This document shows, in pieces, positions 62,002-64,000 of a DNA stretch of 64,000 bases. The number at the start of each line of letters is the position of its first letter. The stretch's first letter is position 1. Both the position numbers and the translations under genes were made by a program. Origin of the DNA: JBHJGS01 sp050331575 (lineage in GTDB: Bacteria > Pseudomonadota > Alphaproteobacteria > Sphingomonadales > Rhodothalassiaceae); the NCBI GenBank assembly GCA_050331575.1, contig JBHJGS010000014.1, positions 15,805 through 79,804 of the forward strand, written 5' to 3'. The notes beneath the pieces were generated by a model. The model searched no databases. It saw only the letters and a program-made list of their open reading frames with translations, and had not been told where the DNA came from.

Positions 62002-63099
62002 ATGAGGCAGCAAAACCTTCGCATCGTCAGACCAGAACTGAAAGCCGCGCCAAAGCCCGCGCAACGGCCTAAAGCTCTTGAGCAGACCGAGTTTTTCCCC
62101 GAGCTGCGCTACATGGGCTCGAAGCGACGTCTTCTTCCGTGGATCCATGAAGTTTTCTCGACACTCGACTTTGAAACAGCACTCGATCCGTTCAGCGGCA
62201 GTAACGCAGTAGCCTATCTGATTAAGGCGATGGATCGCCGCGCTGTGGCCAGTGATTTTCTTAATCTCTCGGCAACACTTGGGAAGGCACTCATCGAGAA
62301 CAACACGGTGCATCTCGATGGTCCTGCGATTAAGCGCCTTTTGGCAGAACCGGCCAACACCCATCACTTCATCGAAGAAACATTCTCCGGTGTTTTCTAT
62401 ACTCCAGAGGACTTGCGCTTCCTGGATCGCGTATCGTGCAATCTGAGGCAACTCGACAATCCTGCACAACAAGCGTTAGCCATGAGCGCTCTGATGCGCT
62501 CCTGTGTAAAGCGTCAGCCACGAGGCGTGTTCACAATCTCCGGCGATCTTTCCAAGTACGATGACGGGCGGCGTGATTTACGTCTCTCAATAGAAGAGCA
62601 CTTCTTCGAACAGATTGAGGTTTTTAACGAAGCTGTATTTTCCAATGGTCGGCGCAATAGGGCAGGCCGCAAAGATGTCTTCAAAGTTGGAGCAGGCGGA
62701 GTCGATCTTGTCTATCTTGATCCCCCCTATGTTCCTCGTGCTGATGACAACTGCTATGTCAAGCGATACCACTTCCTAGAAGGGCTATCCTGCTATTGGC
62801 AGGGACTCGACATTGATTATTCAACCAAAGTTCGAAAGATTCCTAAGCGCTTCACGCCATTCAGCTATCGTCGTGAGGCTGTGGAAGCATTTGACCGCTT
62901 ATTTCAGAGATTTCGCAAGCAAAAAATTGTTCTGTCTTATAGCTCGAATGGTTATCCCGATCTGGATCAGATCACAGAGCTTCTTCGTAAGACAAAGAAG
63001 GACGTGCGGGTTTTTAAGCGCGAGCATACCTATCATTTCGGCACGCATGACAAAGTCAAACGGGCGGCTGTACAAGAATATTTAATTGTGGGTCAGTAA
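62002..63099 (+). CDS. D12-class DNA adenine-N6 methyltransferase
   Basis: A 365-residue alpha-class methyltransferase related to Dam/DpnM. The SAM-binding N-terminal motif is LRYMGSKRRLLPWI (residues about 34-47), with DPFSGSNAVAYL as motif I partner, and the catalytic motif IV LDPPYVPRADDNCY. Together with the endonuclease-like gene starting at its stop (TAATG overlap) it forms a type II restriction-modification pair. ATG 62002 is preferred over GTG 61996, since AAAGAG would be too close to the latter. Far more AT-rich than core genes, consistent with transfer. The recognition sequence cannot be read from the protein. Confidence 0.9.
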   Translation: MRQQNLRIVRPELKAAPKPAQRPKALEQTEFFPELRYMGSKRRLLPWIHEVFSTLDFETALDPFSGSNAVAYLIKAMDRRAVASDFLNLSATLGKALIENNTVHLDGPAIKRLLAEPANTHHFIEETFSGVFYTPEDLRFLDRVSCNLRQLDNPAQQALAMSALMRSCVKRQPRGVFTISGDLSKYDDGRRDLRLSIEEHFFEQIEVFNEAVFSNGRRNRAGRKDVFKVGAGGVDLVYLDPPYVPRADDNCYVKRYHFLEGLSCYWQGLDIDYSTKVRKIPKRFTPFSYRREAVEAFDRLFQRFRKQKIVLSYSSNGYPDLDQITELLRKTKKDVRVFKREHTYHFGTHDKVKRAAVQEYLIVGQ

Positions 63100-63851
63100 T
63101 GCGGGTTATACAGCAGGGTTTCGATCATATTATTGATAATCTGTCCCCACTAGAGGCAGATTGGATGGATGATACCGCCGAATCCATTATGGATAGGATC
63201 CGGGACGTTCCCATGAAAGAGGAGTACGACCGCGCTGATATTGAGGCATTGATCGACGCGAATGATGGGACAGCTTTCCAAGTATCGAAATTCTGCATCG
63301 GATTATTTCTTGCCTTCTCCAAGGATAAGCTTGAGGTCGAGCTAACAGACCGGCTTGGTTCGGGTGGCACTGGAATTAAGCGCTATCAACGGGACCGGGA
63401 TACTTATCTCGATGTTCTCGAAGAGTTGGGTTTGAGAGACGCAATGACGGCGACGGTGAATGCAAAACCTGTATGGAGCGACATCCTTAAAGAGCGCCTT
63501 CGTTCAGGCCGTGGTAGCGCCATTCAGGGACAGCAGCGGGGCAGAGAGCTGGAAGACTTTACAGAAGAAGTTATCAAAGAAGTGTTTGGGTCCGCTTATG
63601 AGCCGCGCTGCACTTTCCAAGGGGTGAATGGTCTCGCTAAATGCGATTTCGCCATACCAAACAAGGCGCAGCCGTTCATTTTGATCGAAGCTAAGGGCTA
63701 CGGCGCGACCGGCTCAAAGATGAGCGACATCATTGGAGACGTAGACGCTATCATCGGTGCAAAGCGCCATGACGCCAGCCTTCTCCTAATTACTGATGGG
63801 CTCACCTGGAAGGCGCGTGCCAACGACTTGCGTAAAATTATCCAGCGCTAG
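63099..63851 (+). CDS. Type II restriction endonuclease-like protein, ended by an in-frame amber codon
   Basis: A 250-residue protein with a PD-(D/E)XK nuclease core: KCDFAIPN (Asp), then FILIEAKGYG (Glu-x-Lys), in the C-terminal third. The N-terminal half is helical and unrecognised. ATG overlaps the methyltransferase stop. The reading frame meets TAG at 63849-63851 directly after LRKIIQR, but continues open for 32 more codons (63852-63947) as NDGRITRIYTKRMRDQF and LETLKQEYGIEV before TAA at 63948-63950. I infer that TAG replaces a CAG (Gln) in an ancestral 283-residue enzyme, leaving it shortened and possibly inactive. Sequencing error is an alternative. Confidence 0.8.
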   Translation: MRVIQQGFDHIIDNLSPLEADWMDDTAESIMDRIRDVPMKEEYDRADIEALIDANDGTAFQVSKFCIGLFLAFSKDKLEVELTDRLGSGGTGIKRYQRDRDTYLDVLEELGLRDAMTATVNAKPVWSDILKERLRSGRGSAIQGQQRGRELEDFTEEVIKEVFGSAYEPRCTFQGVNGLAKCDFAIPNKAQPFILIEAKGYGATGSKMSDIIGDVDAIIGAKRHDASLLLITDGLTWKARANDLRKIIQR

Positions 63852-63950
63852 AATGACGGACGTATCACACGCATCTATACAAAACGAATGCGTGACCAGT
63901 TCAGAACCGATTTAGAAACACTCAAACAAGAGTACGGTATCGAGGTTTAA
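63852..63950 (+). other. Read-through tail of the restriction endonuclease frame
   Basis: Thirty-two sense codons in the same frame as the endonuclease, ending with TAA. The peptide (starting NDGRITRIYTKRMR) is helical and basic like the C-terminal tails of type II enzymes. It has no start codon or ribosome binding site of its own, so it is best read as the severed end of the gene. Confidence 0.6.
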
Positions 63951-64000
63951 GCTCTCCGTACAGTCTTCACGCTGACGCGGAAGAGCTGCGCGATCTCTGT
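63947..64000 (-). CDS. C-terminal end of a helix-turn-helix protein, possibly a serine recombinase
   Basis: On the minus strand the frame TEIAQLFRVSVKTVRRA ends with TAA (63949-63947). This is a clear helix-turn-helix of the type seen at the C-terminus of resolvase/invertase serine recombinases, where the DNA-binding helices are the last part of the protein. Only 17 codons are visible, so another transcription factor is possible. It overlaps the end of the endonuclease tail. Confidence 0.45.
   Translation of the reverse strand, partial: TEIAQLFRVSVKTVRRA

Overview
The window reads as about 60.8 kb of core chromosome from a GC-rich alphaproteobacterium, followed by about 3.2 kb of plasmid-like or mobile DNA at the right end. 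The alphaproteobacterial assignment rests on several things seen together: an AddAB-type recombination nuclease, a DivL-like kinase with tyrosine in place of the phospho-acceptor histidine, a CcrM-type GANTC methyltransferase next to rnhB, and a cox cluster in the order coxB-coxA-ctaB-coxF-ctaG-coxC-DUF983-surf1. The genus cannot be named from this sequence. No rRNA, tRNA or CRISPR array was found.

Left part (1-9.4 kb, minus strand): a tightly overlapping operon divL > tsaE > amgK-like kinase > murU-like nucleotidyltransferase > addB > addA, with addA cut by the window edge. It combines cell-cycle signalling, tRNA t6A synthesis, probable murein sugar recycling and double-strand break repair. 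From 9.4 to 17.3 kb lie a secreted sortilin-like beta-propeller protein, a REP-type repeat region, a dicarboxylate/amino-acid symporter, queC-queE (7-deazaguanine synthesis) and tldD. From 17.6 to 23.7 kb is a complete aa3 cytochrome c oxidase structural and assembly operon. From 23.8 to 30.5 kb come an M16 peptidase, a blue-light LOV histidine kinase, yqgE, a DsbD-like periplasmic protein, a peroxiredoxin and dapD-dapE.

Middle (30.5-53.8 kb): an MFS exporter diverges from a four-gene phospholipid cassette (methyltransferase, CDP-alcohol phosphatidyltransferase, acyltransferase, CdsA) that recalls the poorly understood ynb genes of E. coli. There follow an NADPH:quinone reductase, a radical SAM protein, rnhB-ccrM with two GANTC sites in the ccrM leader, recQ, a DUF998 membrane protein, pirin, an extreme G/C homopolymer stretch that may be an assembly artefact, lpdA, ubiD, a few small unknown genes, pmbA, a CysQ/IMPase-like phosphatase, three tandem Hsp20 genes, a secreted protein, a TPR protein and a LysR regulator.

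Right part: 54.2-58.2 kb is a visibly more AT-rich three-gene cassette (output-less CHASE2 membrane protein, small secreted protein, M48 metalloprotease lipoprotein). It is the strongest candidate here for an undescribed envelope system. prs and an ABC ATPase follow. From about 60.8 kb an acetyltransferase gene is cut at its 5' end. Beyond it lie CATGG-rich palindromes, a ParA-type ATPase, a small ribbon-helix-helix-like partner, a D12-class adenine methyltransferase, a restriction-endonuclease-like gene with an in-frame amber stop 32 codons before its natural end, and the tail of a helix-turn-helix protein. This looks like the partition plus restriction-modification module of an integrated element.
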